64,000 nucleotides of DNA from assembly GCA_033032865.1 (NCBI GenBank), contig JAWHQI010000049.1:5022001-5086000 (forward strand). Reading direction: 5' to 3'. The notes beneath the pieces are model-generated. The model was not told the origin of the DNA. It searched no databases and was given only the letters and a program-made list of their open reading frames with translations. The translations under genes and the position numbers were made by a program. Of the stretch, positions 24,930 through 36,340 are shown piece by piece. Every line of letters begins with the position of its first letter. The stretch's first letter is position 1. Source of the stretch: Dactylorhiza incarnata. Its lineage: Eukaryota; Streptophyta; Magnoliopsida; Asparagales; Orchidaceae.

Positions 24930-27900
24930 ATGGCAAGTGGTTCACACTCCACCTTGTCCCTAAGAGCTATCCTTGAGAAGGACAAGCTTAGTGGGACGAA
25001 TTACATGGACTGGTATAGGAACCTGAGAATTGTTCTCAGGCAAGAGCGAAAGCTCTACGTCTTGGAAGAAGAAGCCCCCGAGGTGCCGACCGGGAACTCG
25101 TCCCGTGTTGATAATGATGCTTATAAGAAGTATACCGATGACGCCTTAGACGTCGAGTGCCTTATGCTTGCCACCATGAACTCTGAGCTTCAGAAGCAAC
25201 ACGAGAACATGGGGTGCAAGGAGATTGACGAGCACCTAAAGAAAATGTTTCAAGGGCAAGCTCGTCAAGAGAGGTTCGATGTCACGAAGGCCTTATTTCA
25301 GTGCAAAATGGGAGCTCGAGACTCGGTTGGTACTCACGTACTCAAGATGATTGGGTATATAGAGAACCTGGAGAGACTGGGTTTTCCTCTGGGTCAAGAG
25401 TTGGCCACAGATCTTATCCTGCAATCGTTGCCGGATAGTTATGAGCAGTTCGTCTTGAACTATAACATGAATGAAATAGACAAGACACTGCCCGAGCTCC
25501 TAGGCATGTTGCGAACTGCCGAAATAAACATGAAGAAGGCCAAGCCTGCTAGTCCCATATTGATGGTACATAAAGGCAAGGGTAAGGCCAAGGGCTTCAA
25601 GAAGACGAAGGTGGGACCTAAGTCACATCTTGAGCCCAAATCTTCTGCGCTGAAAAAGAAGAGCACCGTGAAGGAAGGGAAATGCCACCACTGTGGCAAG
25701 GCTGGTCATTGGAGGAGGAATTGTCCTTCGTACATTGAGGGTCTGCATAAAATGAAGGGAGGTATGACTTCCGCTTCGGATATTTACGTTATAGAGATAA
25801 ACCTTTCTGCTCCTTCATCTTGGGTATTGGATACCGGATGTGGTTCTCACATTTGTACAAATGTGCAGGAACTAGGAAGGAGGAGATTGCTGAGTAAAGG
25901 AGAGGTGGACCTACGTGTCGGCAATGGAGCAAGAGTTGCTGCTGTAGCCGTAGGGGTTTACCGTCTTTCTTTGCCCAGTGGGCTTGTAATAGAACTTAAT
26001 AATTGTTATTTTGTTCCGGCCATAACTAGAAACATTATATCCATTTCATGCTTGGACATGATTGGATTTTCTTTTATAATTAAGAACAATTGTTGTTCTA
26101 TATTTAAGAATGATGTTTGTTATGCTGTAGCTCAATTGTTTAATGGTCTTTATGTTTTGAACCTGGACCATCCGATCTATAATGTAGATAGTAATAAAAG
26201 ACTAAGAACAAATGACTCAAATCCTACATATCTCTGGCATTGTCGTTTGGGCCATATAAACGAGAAGCGCATATCCAAGCTCCATAAAGATGGACTATTG
26301 GACTCATTTGATTATGAATCATTTGAGCGATGTGAGTCTTGTTTATTAGGCAAGATGACTAAAGCCCCTTTCACTGGTTATACTGAGAGGGCTGAGGATC
26401 TCTTGGGTGTTGTACATAGTGATGTATGCGGACCCATGAGTTCTATGGCTAGAGGTGGGTATTTCTACTTCGTTACATTTACTGATAATTTCAGTAGATA
26501 CGGATACGTGTATCTTATGAAGTGCAAATCCGAAACCTTTGAAAAGTTCAAAGAGTTTAAGAATGAAGTGGAGAACCAATTGGGTAAAAAGGTTAAAGCA
26601 CTCCGATCTGATCGAGGTGGCGAATACCTGAGTCATGAGTTCCGTGATCATCTGAAAGAGTGTGGTATTATATCACAGCTCACTCCACCTAGGACACCGC
26701 AGCATAATGGTGTGTCTGAGAGGAGAAATCGTACTCTGTTAGACATGGTACGGTCGATGATGAGTCATGCAGACTTGCCTGTTTCCTTTTGGGGTTTTGC
26801 TTTAGAGACTGCTGCAATGACACTGAATCGCGCTCCGACGAAAACGGTTCTAAAGACACCATATGAGATATGGACTGGGAAGCGTCCTAGTATGTCGTTC
26901 ATTAAAATTTGGGGCTGTGAGGCATACGTACGACGTCAAATGCCTGACAAGCTGGAACCCAAATCAGATAAGTGTTATCTGGTGGGATATCCTAAGGAAA
27001 CGAAGGGATATTACTTTTACCTACCGTCTGAGGGCAAAGTGTTTGTCGCAAGGACGGGTGTCTTCTTGGAGAAAGAGTTCTTATCAAGAAAGACGCAAAA
27101 GGTAGAACTTGAAGAAGTTCAAGAACCACAAGTAGTGAATGAACCAGAGTTGGATTCTGAGCCAGGACTACAAGATGTTGTAGCTAGAGAACCTGCTCAT
27201 GAAACACAAGTCCTACGTAGATCTGGTAGACCAAGATTTGAGCCTGAGAGATATGGATTTCTCGTGTCTCAAATAGGTAATGTGTTGCTTATGAATCATG
27301 ATGATGAACCAGCAACCTACCAAGAGGCTATGTATGGACTGGACTCCGACAAATGGCTTGAGGCTATGAAATCCGAAATGGACTCCATGTATATAAACCA
27401 AGTTTGGAACTTGGTGGAACCACCTGAAGGGGTACGACCCATAGGGTGCAAGTGGGTCTTCAAGAAGAAGACCGACATGGATGGGAATGTACAGACATTC
27501 AAAGGGCGACTGGTGGCTAAGGGTTTCAAGCAAATTCATGGTGTTGACTATGATGAGACCTTTTCCCCTGTTGCCATGGTAAAGTCCATTAGGATATTGC
27601 TTGCTATTGCTGCGTATTATGACTACGAGATCTGGCAGATGGATGTCAAAACGGCTTTCCTAAACGGAAACCTCCTTGAGGAAGTGTACATGACACAACC
27701 CGAGGGTTTTGTATCCCCAAATGAAGCCACTAAAATATGCAAGCTGAATAAGTCCATCTATGGACTGAAACAGGCCTCTAGAAGTTGGAATCTTCGTTTT
27801 GATGAGAAGATCAAAGAGTTTGGTTTTGTCAAGAATGAGGATGAACCGTGTGTTTACAAGCGAATCAGTGGGAGCATTGTTGTCTTCCTGATATTGTATG

Positions 27901-28886
27901 TAGATGACATACTGCTGATCGGGAATGACAAACCTACCCTGAAAGTTGTTAAGAACAACCTAGGGAACTGCTTTTCTATGAAGGACTTGGGTGAAGCGAC
28001 TTACATACTCGGTATTAAGATCTATAGAGATAGATCGAAGAAGTTGCTGGGTTTGACCCAGAGTACGTACATTGACAAGGTGTTGAAGCGGTTCAACATG
28101 CTTGAGTCCAAGAAAGGATTTTTGCCCATGTCTCATGGTGTGAATCTCTCTAAGGACCAGTGTCCAAAATCTTGTGAAGATAAGGACCGCATGAAGTTGA
28201 TTCCATATGCTTCGGCAATTGGGTCAATCATGTATGCAATGTTATGTACTCGACCCGATGTCTCTTTTGCTTTGAGCATGACTAGCAGGTATCAGTCTGA
28301 TCCCGGTGAATGTCACTGGATAGCCGTAAAGAATATCCTGAAGTACTTGAGAAGGACTAAGGATGTATTCTTGGTGTATGGTGGAAAGGAAGAGCTCGTT
28401 GTAAGTGGTTACACGGATGCTAGCTTCCAAACTGATAGGGATGATTCAAAGTCTCAGTCAGGGTTTGTGTTTTGCCTGAATGGAGGAGCTGTGAGCTGGA
28501 AGAGTTCCAAGTAAGAGACAGTTGCTGATTCTACAACTGAGGCCGAGTATATCGCTGCAGCTAATGCAGCGAAGGACGCTGTATGGATTAGGAAATTCAT
28601 CGGCGAGCTAGATGTAGTTCCTAGCATTGTTGGTCCCGTAGTTCTCTACTGTGATAACAATGGTGCAATTGCACAATCTAAGGAACCTAGATCCCATCAG
28701 CGCTCCAAGCACATACTTCGGCGGTTCCATCTTATTCGTGAGATTGTCGAACGAGGAGATGTGAGCATTTGCAGAGTGCCGACTGAGGAGAATATTGCAG
28801 ATCCACTGACAAAGCCTCTCGCGCAGAGAAAGCATGATGGTCATACTAGATCAATGGGTATACGATACCTGAATGATCAACTCTAG
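24930..28886 (+). pseudogene. E6 gag-pol polyprotein with one in-frame stop
   Basis: A frame of 1319 codons from ATG 24930 to TAG 28884-28886, interrupted once by TAA at 28512-28514 where the family has Gln. In order: gag (residues about 10-210), zinc knuckle CHHCGKAGHWRRNC (about 252-265), protease LDTGCGSH (about 299), integrase HHCC (CESCLLGKMTKAPF) and core (SDVCGPM, RSDRGGEYLS, TPQHNGVSERRNRT, about 430-625), RT with QMDVKTAFLNG, IYGLKQASRSW and YVDDILLIG (about 989), and RNase H with GYTDASFQTD before the stop and STTEAEYIA, RSKHI and ADPLTKPL after it. Every catalytic motif looks intact. The stop removes only the second half of RNase H. Confidence 0.95.
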
Positions 28887-29863
28887 TGGGAGTCTTGTGG
28901 GTTGCATGTAAAATAAATATTCTGTTGGCTGTTCAAAATTTATTCATATGATGAATTGTGTACCAATTATTTCTTTTTACGATTAATGGCAAGTTCTTTT
29001 ATTACGATATACTGTTTCTATATGATAGAATAAAATTCGTGATAAATACCCTTAGAATGTTCGCTTCCATAGGACATCAAGTACGAGACTTGAATGTGAG
29101 AGCCTATGATTTCGAAGCTTCATTCTTAAAAGGTCCCTGGTCGAGGTATCATCGTAGAAGCTAAATGTGATGATGATACATTAAGACTAGCATGTGTGTT
29201 GACTGATGACCGGTTCTCACAGGTCATGATATTGTGATATCAAGTCATCACGTGGGTACTTGTTAGTGAACAAGTTGTACTGGACAGACCCAACCTGAGA
29301 CTACTTTGTGGATTGTTACTTAAAAGTGTCACAAGTAGGTCTCATTTGACAATGGTGTTGTGGTCCTTTGACCTGAAGTCACAGCATTCACCGAGTGAGG
29401 AAGATCGTGCTTTGATGTCATCTAAAGTCTTCCTTGAAGAAGGTTGATGATAAGGGTGGTCGTTGGGTACGTTACGAATCATTTGGGTGTTTGGGTGTGA
29501 GCAGATATGGGATTTGTCCTCCTATCTAACAGGAGTTGCATCCATGGGCCCCTTGATGGAATTGGACTGAGAAATGCATGGCCATGCTTGGTTGAGCCAA
29601 TATGTGATATTGGGCTCACCATTCTCTGGAAGTCCGTTCTAGATCAAGAAACTTGGATTGAGCTATTATGAGGGTGACACGGTCCATGCCTCTAGTTCTT
29701 TCCGGATGTAAGGGACAAAGGGACAAAGACAACGCTGGAACATTGGTCATAAAGGCTTATGAGTTATGAACTCTTATTGCTTGGGGAGCAATGATGCATT
29801 GCTAGATGCCGCTCATTGTTTGTGAGGTTTTTGGTTTGATACTTTCAAGATCAAGTGGGAGAC
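28887..29863 (+). other. E6 3' untranslated region
   Basis: 977 bp without a credible ORF. It ends in AAGTGGGAGAC, the likely polypurine tract, directly before the 3' LTR. Confidence 0.75.
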
Positions 29864-31075
29864 TGTTGGAGTTGCCATTGTGATCTAGAAGTGGTCAAAC
29901 ATGTAATCTCACTGCCAACGCGATATGAGCCTGCAGGGTCGCACATAAGAGCATGTGGAGAAGTTGGAAGATTGACTGTGTTGGTAAAGGTTACCAATCA
30001 CCATATATATAGAATGGGGAAGTCCAGCAAATGTTGCTGTCTGAATTCGTCGGATATGATTCGTCGGATTCGTCGGGTTTACACGGATTGGATTCGTCGG
30101 ATATGATTCGTCGGATTCGTCGGGTTTACACGGATTGGATTCGTCGGATATGATTCGTCGGATTCGTCAGGTTTACACGGATTGGATTCGTCGGATTCGT
30201 CGGGATTCGTCGGGTCATTCCGTGGAAACTCGACGAACTGTGACAGAGATCCTCCACTCGACAAAGTGTTGTCGTCTGTCTGGATTCGTCGGAATTCGTC
30301 GGGATTCGTCGGGTCATTCCATGGAATCTCGACGAATTATCACAGAGAGCCTTGACTAGGCAATTGTTGCCGTCTGTTGTGATTCGTCGAATTCGTCGGA
30401 TTGTCCCGTGAAGACTCGACGAATTGTTACAGAGATCATTCTTGGCAAATGTTGCCGTTTGATCTGATTCGTCGAATTCGTCGGATTGTCCCGTGGAATT
30501 CCGACGAATTGTAACAGAAGCCCTTATTCTGATGTGTGGTCTGCGGATAGCGATTCTTCTAGAAGCTGTTTATCCTTTGGGTATAAATAGGACTTCGTTT
30601 TTAGGGTTCAGTGGACTAATAACTTACAAAGAGAAAGGCCGACGGAAGTGTTCCGCTCTCGCCCGAACCCTAGACGGAAGGAGTTCCGTCGCTCGTTCGC
30701 CTCCGCCGACCTCCTCTCCGTCGATTGTCGCCGGCATTGTTCTTCCTGAAGCGGATCTAGCAATTCGTGGAAGTGCAAGGTGCAGCCTTTCTTCCTTCCG
30801 AGTTGCGTGCGACGTGACTTGGCGTTCTCCCGGCTCGTGTGGACTTCTGTAGAGACGTAGACATAATTCTACGTGAGAACTCTTCTTGCCACCGACAGGA
30901 ATCAACTCTTGGAGCATCTTGGTTGGATTTGATCCAACCCCATTGAGGTAATTTTTACCTAGTGTTTTATTAACTTCTTGATTCAACATTCATGGCCGAT
31001 CCAAGCATTTTTGGGTTGTTTCTGTTTATTTCCGCTGCGCCTACATCTGATGTATGGTTCTAGAAAAACCCAACA
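29864..31075 (+). repeat. E6 3' LTR (1212 bp)
   Basis: Begins TGTTGGAGTTGCC and ends CCCAACA followed by the TSD GTGCG. Its GATTCGTCGG array (30044-30510) has one unit of about 10 bp more than the 5' LTR near 30291. Confidence 0.95.
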
Positions 31076-31080
31076 GTGCG

Positions 31081-32450
31081 CACGACCATCAATGCCAGCG
31101 CGCACGACCACCGGTCGTGCGCCACTGCTCGTGCGCATTTGCCATTAAATTTCTGAGTTCTGTTTGCTGAAGTGCCACGACCATCAACTCCAGTGCGCAC
31201 GACCACCGGTCGTGCGCCACTATCCGTGCGCACTTAACAATTATTTTACGAGTTCTGTTTCATCTAATGCGCACGACCACCTACGATAGTGCGCACGACC
31301 ACCGGTCGTGCGCCACTGGTCGTGCGAACATGTTATTTCATAATTTCTGTCTTTGTAGGTTTCGTCCAGGCAGAGCGCACGATCACCGGATTCCGCCGTT
31401 TCCGGGTGAGCTCGCGATTTAGGTCAGATCGATCGTCTTCTTCCACCGTTTCCTGCTCCAGAGCGCCCAGTTTCGCCCCTCCATCACCGCCCACCATCTA
31501 GAGGTGCTCCGGGCTTGTTCTTCACGCCAATCTTGCGCTGGAGTTTCCTCTCGGCCTCCTCCTTCATCCAAGAGCTTCAAAGAGAGATCTAGCCGCCATC
31601 TCCATCAAGCAAGAGGAAGTTTGCAACCTCTACCGGATCGTGAAACGAAGAAGACGGGTCCATTGGAGAGTCGTGACAGCTCTCTCTACCCCGGACGTAG
31701 TTGCGGACCGAGCTTGGACGCGGATTGACAACCCGGCGATTCCAACCGTGAATCTACAACGAGCCTTCGGATTCGGTCGATTTCTTGCTCTATTCTTCTC
31801 TTATTGATGTATATGTAGTTAGATCTAACATTATGATGAAGCGTGCTTGATTATTAGCATTTATACTTGATTATGTCTATGTGATTTGAGTATTCTTGCT
31901 TATTATTTTGAGGTGTGCCTTATGGTGTGGATTGTAGGTTGTCTGGTGCCGCCCTAACAATTGTTAGTGGTGTGCTTTGCGAAGAAGTGCTTACGACCCT
32001 CATTCCGCTATCCTACTCGTCCATCCGCCTACCGAAGCGTGGCATCGCGGCCCGCATTCCATCCCGCCTAACGAAGCAGCGCGCTCAAGGCCTGCATTGT
32101 TTGATTCCGCTAGCCTACTCGTCCATCCGCCCTTTCGACGCAGCGCGCTCAAGGCCTGCCTAGTATCCATCCCGCCAAGCGAAGCATTGCATAGCGGCAT
32201 TGCATAGGAGTAGTTGATAGCTTTTATTTTATTTTCCAAAAGCCAACCCAACTCCCCCGCATTCCATCCGATTTAAGGACTTCAATCTCAAGTCCTTCCT
32301 CGAAACCTAACTCCACCTTACTGTGTTCCTTGAGAGATTCGATACTCGGGGATTACTCCTCGTTTTATATTACTTGAACGATCGGTACACTGCCGTTTCG
32401 TGTCGCAGTCGAGCTACCGCCTATAGCGGTGTGTGAGATTTGCGCCATCA
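31081..32450 (+). repeat. E5 3' LTR, right piece
   Basis: Continues 22323-22684 after E6. Ends GCGCCATCA followed by the TSD CGAAG. Compared with 17339-19126 it lacks sequence near 31395, including the TATA box and the last palindromes. Confidence 0.93.
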
Positions 32451-32455
32451 CGAAG

Positions 32456-32994
32456 CCACAGCTGAAACATTCACTCCGCCACCTCCTTTTAATTTTGATG
32501 AATCGTTGAGCTGTGCAGGGCATGAAGAAGTCAAAGAATCAAGTGAAAGGAAAAAGGAGGAGTACCTGTCTAGTGAAGAAGAAGAAGTTGATCTTCGGCG
32601 AGAGTTTGGTTCTGAGACGGAAGAAGACTGCAATTCAAAAAACTCTGACGTGAATTTGGTTCGGGACAATGTCCCATTACCCTCTTATTTTGATTCATGT
32701 AATAAACTATCTAAGCGCTCCATCTCCTGGGCCGATCCGGTGGTCACCGTGACACCGGAAGTGACGCCACCCACCGCTAAGGTGGAAAAATCTGAGAACT
32801 CTCAACGGTGGCAGTCTCCGACTGTCACCAAACTTAAAAAGGAAAAACTTCTGCGCGACGCTCGTGTTGCCGCTCTCCGTGGCAAGGTGGCGGAGGTTAG
32901 GGGAGCATTGGGTAATACCAGTGCTGGCCCTAAAGCCTTCACCTCCCGCCTACGTGCTACAGGAGACGCGCACCATAAGTGCGCTTTCAGCTGA
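32456..32994 (+). CDS. E4 charged C-terminal ORF, continues the gag-protease frame
   Basis: With E5 and one TSD copy removed, this frame joins 16774-17338 in phase, so it is the tail of the E4 polyprotein and not a separate gene. It starts with a Pro-rich stretch (TPPPPFNFDESL), then an acidic Ser/Glu block (KEEYLSSEEEEVDLR), then SISWADPVVTVTPEVTPP and a basic helix-like end (KLKKEKLLRDARVAALRGK). No RT, RNase H or integrase motif. Its family is not recognised. The frame ends TGA at 32992-32994. Confidence 0.7.
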
Positions 32995-34572
32995 TTTGTG
33001 TTTTATTTGATGTGGTGAACCGTTTCTGAGTATCTCTTTTTAATTCCTGCACTTTATAAACAATGCTAATACAGGTATTTGGTCCAGCTTAAGGACGTTA
33101 AATGAAAGCGCTACTGGGAGACAACCCAGATTTCCTGATTTCGTATTTCTTTTTATCTAACTTCTTTTAGTTCAGCTTTTGCATATGCTTTTGTTGTTTT
33201 GAGTTTTGTGCTTGCAGGTTTTGTGTTCGATGGTGCGGATGTTGCGGATTGTTCTTGATCATAAACGCCAATCGTCTGGTATGCTCAATTCTGAGCATTG
33301 GGTAACACTCTCTCCCCTCTTTTAGCTTCAAATTTCTAGATATATTGTTTAGCTTAAGTCTGGGGGAGCGGTTGTTGTTATCCACTGTGCACGAGTTGCA
33401 CTGCATACTAGAAGGTTGCTTTTTATTTATCCTTATCATTATCATTGTTGCATTCTTCACACACCACTTCACCCACTTGAGTGCGCGCTTATCTTTTTGT
33501 TGTTGTTCCGTTTAGACTATTGTGGTTGGAATGTGAAATAGGTTGTTAACATATGAATTATTATTTGGAGTGCGATGTTGACTCATGTAGTGTTCTAGTC
33601 ACTTCGCATGTTATGGTAGAATTTGAGTAGAACTAGATTTTCTTTATGCATCTAATTTATGTTTAGTATTTCTGCGTAAATTTAGATTTATTATACTCAA
33701 GTGGTGAATTTGAATGAAATTGACGATAACCCGGTGTTGTGTGTGTACGAGTGCTAGTCGTATGTTGCTCGAGTCGGGAGGAAGGCTTACCTTTCTCGTG
33801 GGCTAAGAACTTGCCCCAAGCGACTCTCGAAGCATGGGTGAGAGCTACTCGTCGAGTTAAACATGATGTAGGCCACCCTTTGGCTAGTTTGAGCCTTGCT
33901 ATTCCCTGTCCTTTTCGTTCACCATTGCAAGCCAAATTTGTGCCTACCAATCCGTTGTTCAGCTCCTCTTCATCCACCAAAGCCTGAAGCCTATCCTACA
34001 CCCGCAACCAAATTGTTTTTAACTGCGCTCATAATTCTCAACTTGTGTGGTGTGTGGAATCATTGTGTTATGTAGGGAAAATAAAGTCCATCTGCTGATT
34101 TTGAACCAACCGGAGGATACATAAAAGAAGTAAAATATGTTAAAAGAAAAAAAAAGGGAGCGTATTTTGAAATGAGATCCTTCCGAGCTAAATAGAAAAT
34201 CTGTTGGTATTTGTGAAGTAGGCCGTGTGCACACCTGGTTTTCATGATAAGTCTGGGGGTGTGTCACACGAGCATAGTTTGTTGGTCGTGTGGGGTGCAG
34301 CGTTCCGTTAGCTCACTTGGGTTGCGTAGCCATCGTGTTTAACTCTGAATATCCTACCGTGACCTAAGCCCCATTTTAATCCTAAAAGTCCTACTGATTT
34401 GATTTGCGAGTTTGCTAGCGCCGTGGAGAGAGTGTGACCGGGCAAGCGTATGGTTCACGACGTTGATGGATTTCAGCGGAGTTATTCCTAAGCCCCGATC
34501 TTTTGCAACACCCGCCTCAGTGTCTCGTCACGTTCATACCGGGCATGATCGTTCAAATTCTTCATAATTCAC
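32995..34572 (+). other. E4 3' untranslated region, first part
   Basis: No credible ORF. AAGTCTGGGGGAG at 33356 and AAGTCTGGGGG at 34249 repeat the polypurine tract, at places that match those in E5. The GAGTCGGGAGGAAGG ... CTTGCCCCAAGCG stretch near 33772-33830 is shared with E5. Confidence 0.7.
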
Positions 34573-36126
34573 TGTTGGAAATTGCATTCACAATTACCTT
34601 GATTTGTGAGAAGTCACCCTTAAACTAAGATTGAATTGCTTTTGTATTTGATATGCTTTTCTAGTATTGTCTTGCAGATTATCATGAGTAAGTGTAAGCC
34701 AATGTCAGGTCACAATGGGTCTGCAAACACAGTTTCATAGTATGTAATTCCTCATTTTATGAAACATGGTGATGACTCATATGTGATCTCTCTATTGAGA
34801 TACACTTCATTTTCAAGACTATTGAAGACCTTGGAGTGCAGCTGCAGCAAGTGGTCTAGAAAAGAAAAGGAGCAAAAGAAAATAATTTTTCTAAGGGGAT
34901 GTCTCGAGAGATCGAGCTTGTCTCGAGAAGTCAAGGCTTGTCTCGAGATGCAGGCTCTGCTCTTTTCGGAAACTCTATCTGGATGTCTCGAGAGATCAAC
35001 CATGTCTCGAGATCTACTGGACCGAGAGATTTCCTTTGTCTCGAGAGATCCTGCCTTACTCGAGTCTGCAATCTTTTGATCTCTTAATCTCAGTTCTCGA
35101 GAGATAGATTTCTGATGTCTCGAGATATTTGGTATGTCTCGAGAGCTATTCCTTAGGTCTCGAGAGATCCATTTTTCCCGAGACATTGGTCTGATGATTT
35201 CTCCTCCTTCTGTTCTCGAGAGATACTCCTCATGTCTCGAGAAATCCCGTTTGTCTCGAGACATCTGTCTAAATTCTGGTTTTCTCTGTTCTCTGTTCTT
35301 GACGACCCGTGATCGCTCATTTCCGATTCTAACGGCTTTCTTGAGAGCATTTAAGGCTGGTTTATACCTTAATTGCCATTCTCTATATATATAGGATTGG
35401 TTTTGGGGTTTTAAAAACAAGTTCTCTAATCGTTCAAGCCCTAATTCTCTTTCCCGATCTAGAAGAACGTGAAAAGCGCCGCCTCGCCGTCGCCTACGTT
35501 TGGAGATCGATCTTCTCATAGGATTTGTCGATTTCATTCAGGGAAGATTCGAATGATCCAAGGTCTGATTCTACAACCTCTATTGGATCGTTTCGGATTG
35601 CAAAGGTCAGATTTGAAGGATCTTAGTTCTTCCTCACCGTTCTCTAAAGCCATTCAAGAAGAAGGAAGAATACACCTCTATCTTTCAGATCTGGTATTGT
35701 TTTGTTCAAAACTTTTATCATCTTTGTAGGAGAGATTGTTCTCCGAGTTGTAGGAGTTGTAATCTCCGAGTTGTAGGAGTTGTTCTCCGAGTTGTAGGAG
35801 AGGTTGTTCTCCGAGGTGTAGGAGTTGCTTTCTCCGAGTTGTAAGAGAAGTTTTCTCTGAGTTTGTAGGATTTTTGACTCCGAGACAGTAGGATCGTTCT
35901 TGATCCGAGTTACAGAAAGTAGTCAAGTCTAGCTGTGGTGCTAGATTGGCGAGGCCGGCAGTGGAGTACCCAAGTACGGGGAACCACTATAAATTCCTGT
36001 GTTATCTGTGGCTGTAATTTCTTTTCTGTGCTGTGCTTTACGTTTAATATTTTAATTCCGCAAAAGACGAAGAGATCACCTATTCACCCCCCTTTAGGTG
36101 ATTTAGGTAGGCAACTAGATACTTCA
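34573..36126 (+). mobile_element. Solo LTR of a SIRE-type copia element, TSD TTCAC
   Basis: 1554 bp from TGTTGGAAATTG to CTAGATACTTCA with perfect TSD TTCAC (34568-34572 and 36127-36131). The C-rich TTCACCCCCC near its end is as in the E1 LTR, hence SIRE type. It carries TCTCGAGA palindromes (34911-35262), a TATA box (35381-35395) and then a tandem array of GAGTTGTAGGAG-type units (about 35726-35880). Left by recombination between the two LTRs of a former element. Confidence 0.88.
34911..35395 (+). promoter_or_regulatory. Solo-LTR promoter: TCTCGAGA palindrome array plus TATA box
   Basis: About fifteen copies of GTCTCGAGA or its complement (TCTCGAGAC) upstream of CTCTATATATATAGG (35381-35395). 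The 261-codon minus-strand ORF across this stretch is a translation of the palindromes (repeated SRD/ISRD) and not a gene. Confidence 0.65.
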
Positions 36127-36327
36127 TTCACCAACTGAGTACAACTAAATCTTTACTTACGCTTTAATACTTCTTTAAATTAGTTAGCATAGTTAAAATC
36201 TTCTTCTACTAGAATCTCTACTCGCATGCATATGTTACTTCGCACCGTACTCCTTTGTGTAATTCTCTATGTTAATTATCGTTTTCACACTCCGCCGGAT
36301 TCGTTTGCTCGGGACGCGCAAACAGTT

Positions 36328-36340
36328 AAGTCTGGGGGTG
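36328..36340 (+). promoter_or_regulatory. E4 polypurine tract
   Basis: AAGTCTGGGGGTG directly before the 3' LTR start TGATGAGTCC. The same sequence precedes the 3' LTR of E5. Confidence 0.85.

Larger units (their letters stand above)
22685..31075 (+). mobile_element. E6: nearly intact Ty1/copia element, TSD GTGCG
   Basis: The innermost and so youngest insertion of the stack. TSD GTGCG at 22680-22684 and 31076-31080. 5' LTR 22685-23886, primer-binding site, a long leader, one gag-pol frame (24930-28886) with a single stop, a 3' region, and 3' LTR 29864-31075. LTR ends are TGTTGGAG and CCCAACA. I cannot assign the copia lineage with confidence. Confidence 0.95.
17339..32450 (+). mobile_element. 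E5: non-autonomous Athila-like element, TSD CGAAG
   Basis: TSD CGAAG at 17334-17338 and 32451-32455. LTRs begin TGATGAGTCC and end GCGCCATCA; the 5' LTR is 1788 bp. Internal region 19127-22322 is only 3.2 kb and encodes one protein (19348-20586). Its 3' region is clearly related to that of E4, and LTR start and polypurine tract are the same, but the LTR body and the ORF differ. With no gag core, RT or integrase it must rely on proteins of other elements. Confidence 0.92.

Noticed and set aside
34752..35537. 261-codon minus-strand ORF rich in Ser/Arg/Asp, considered as an SR-type protein.
   Set aside because: It translates TCTCGAGA palindromes in a solo LTR and overlaps the LTR promoter. No domain is visible.
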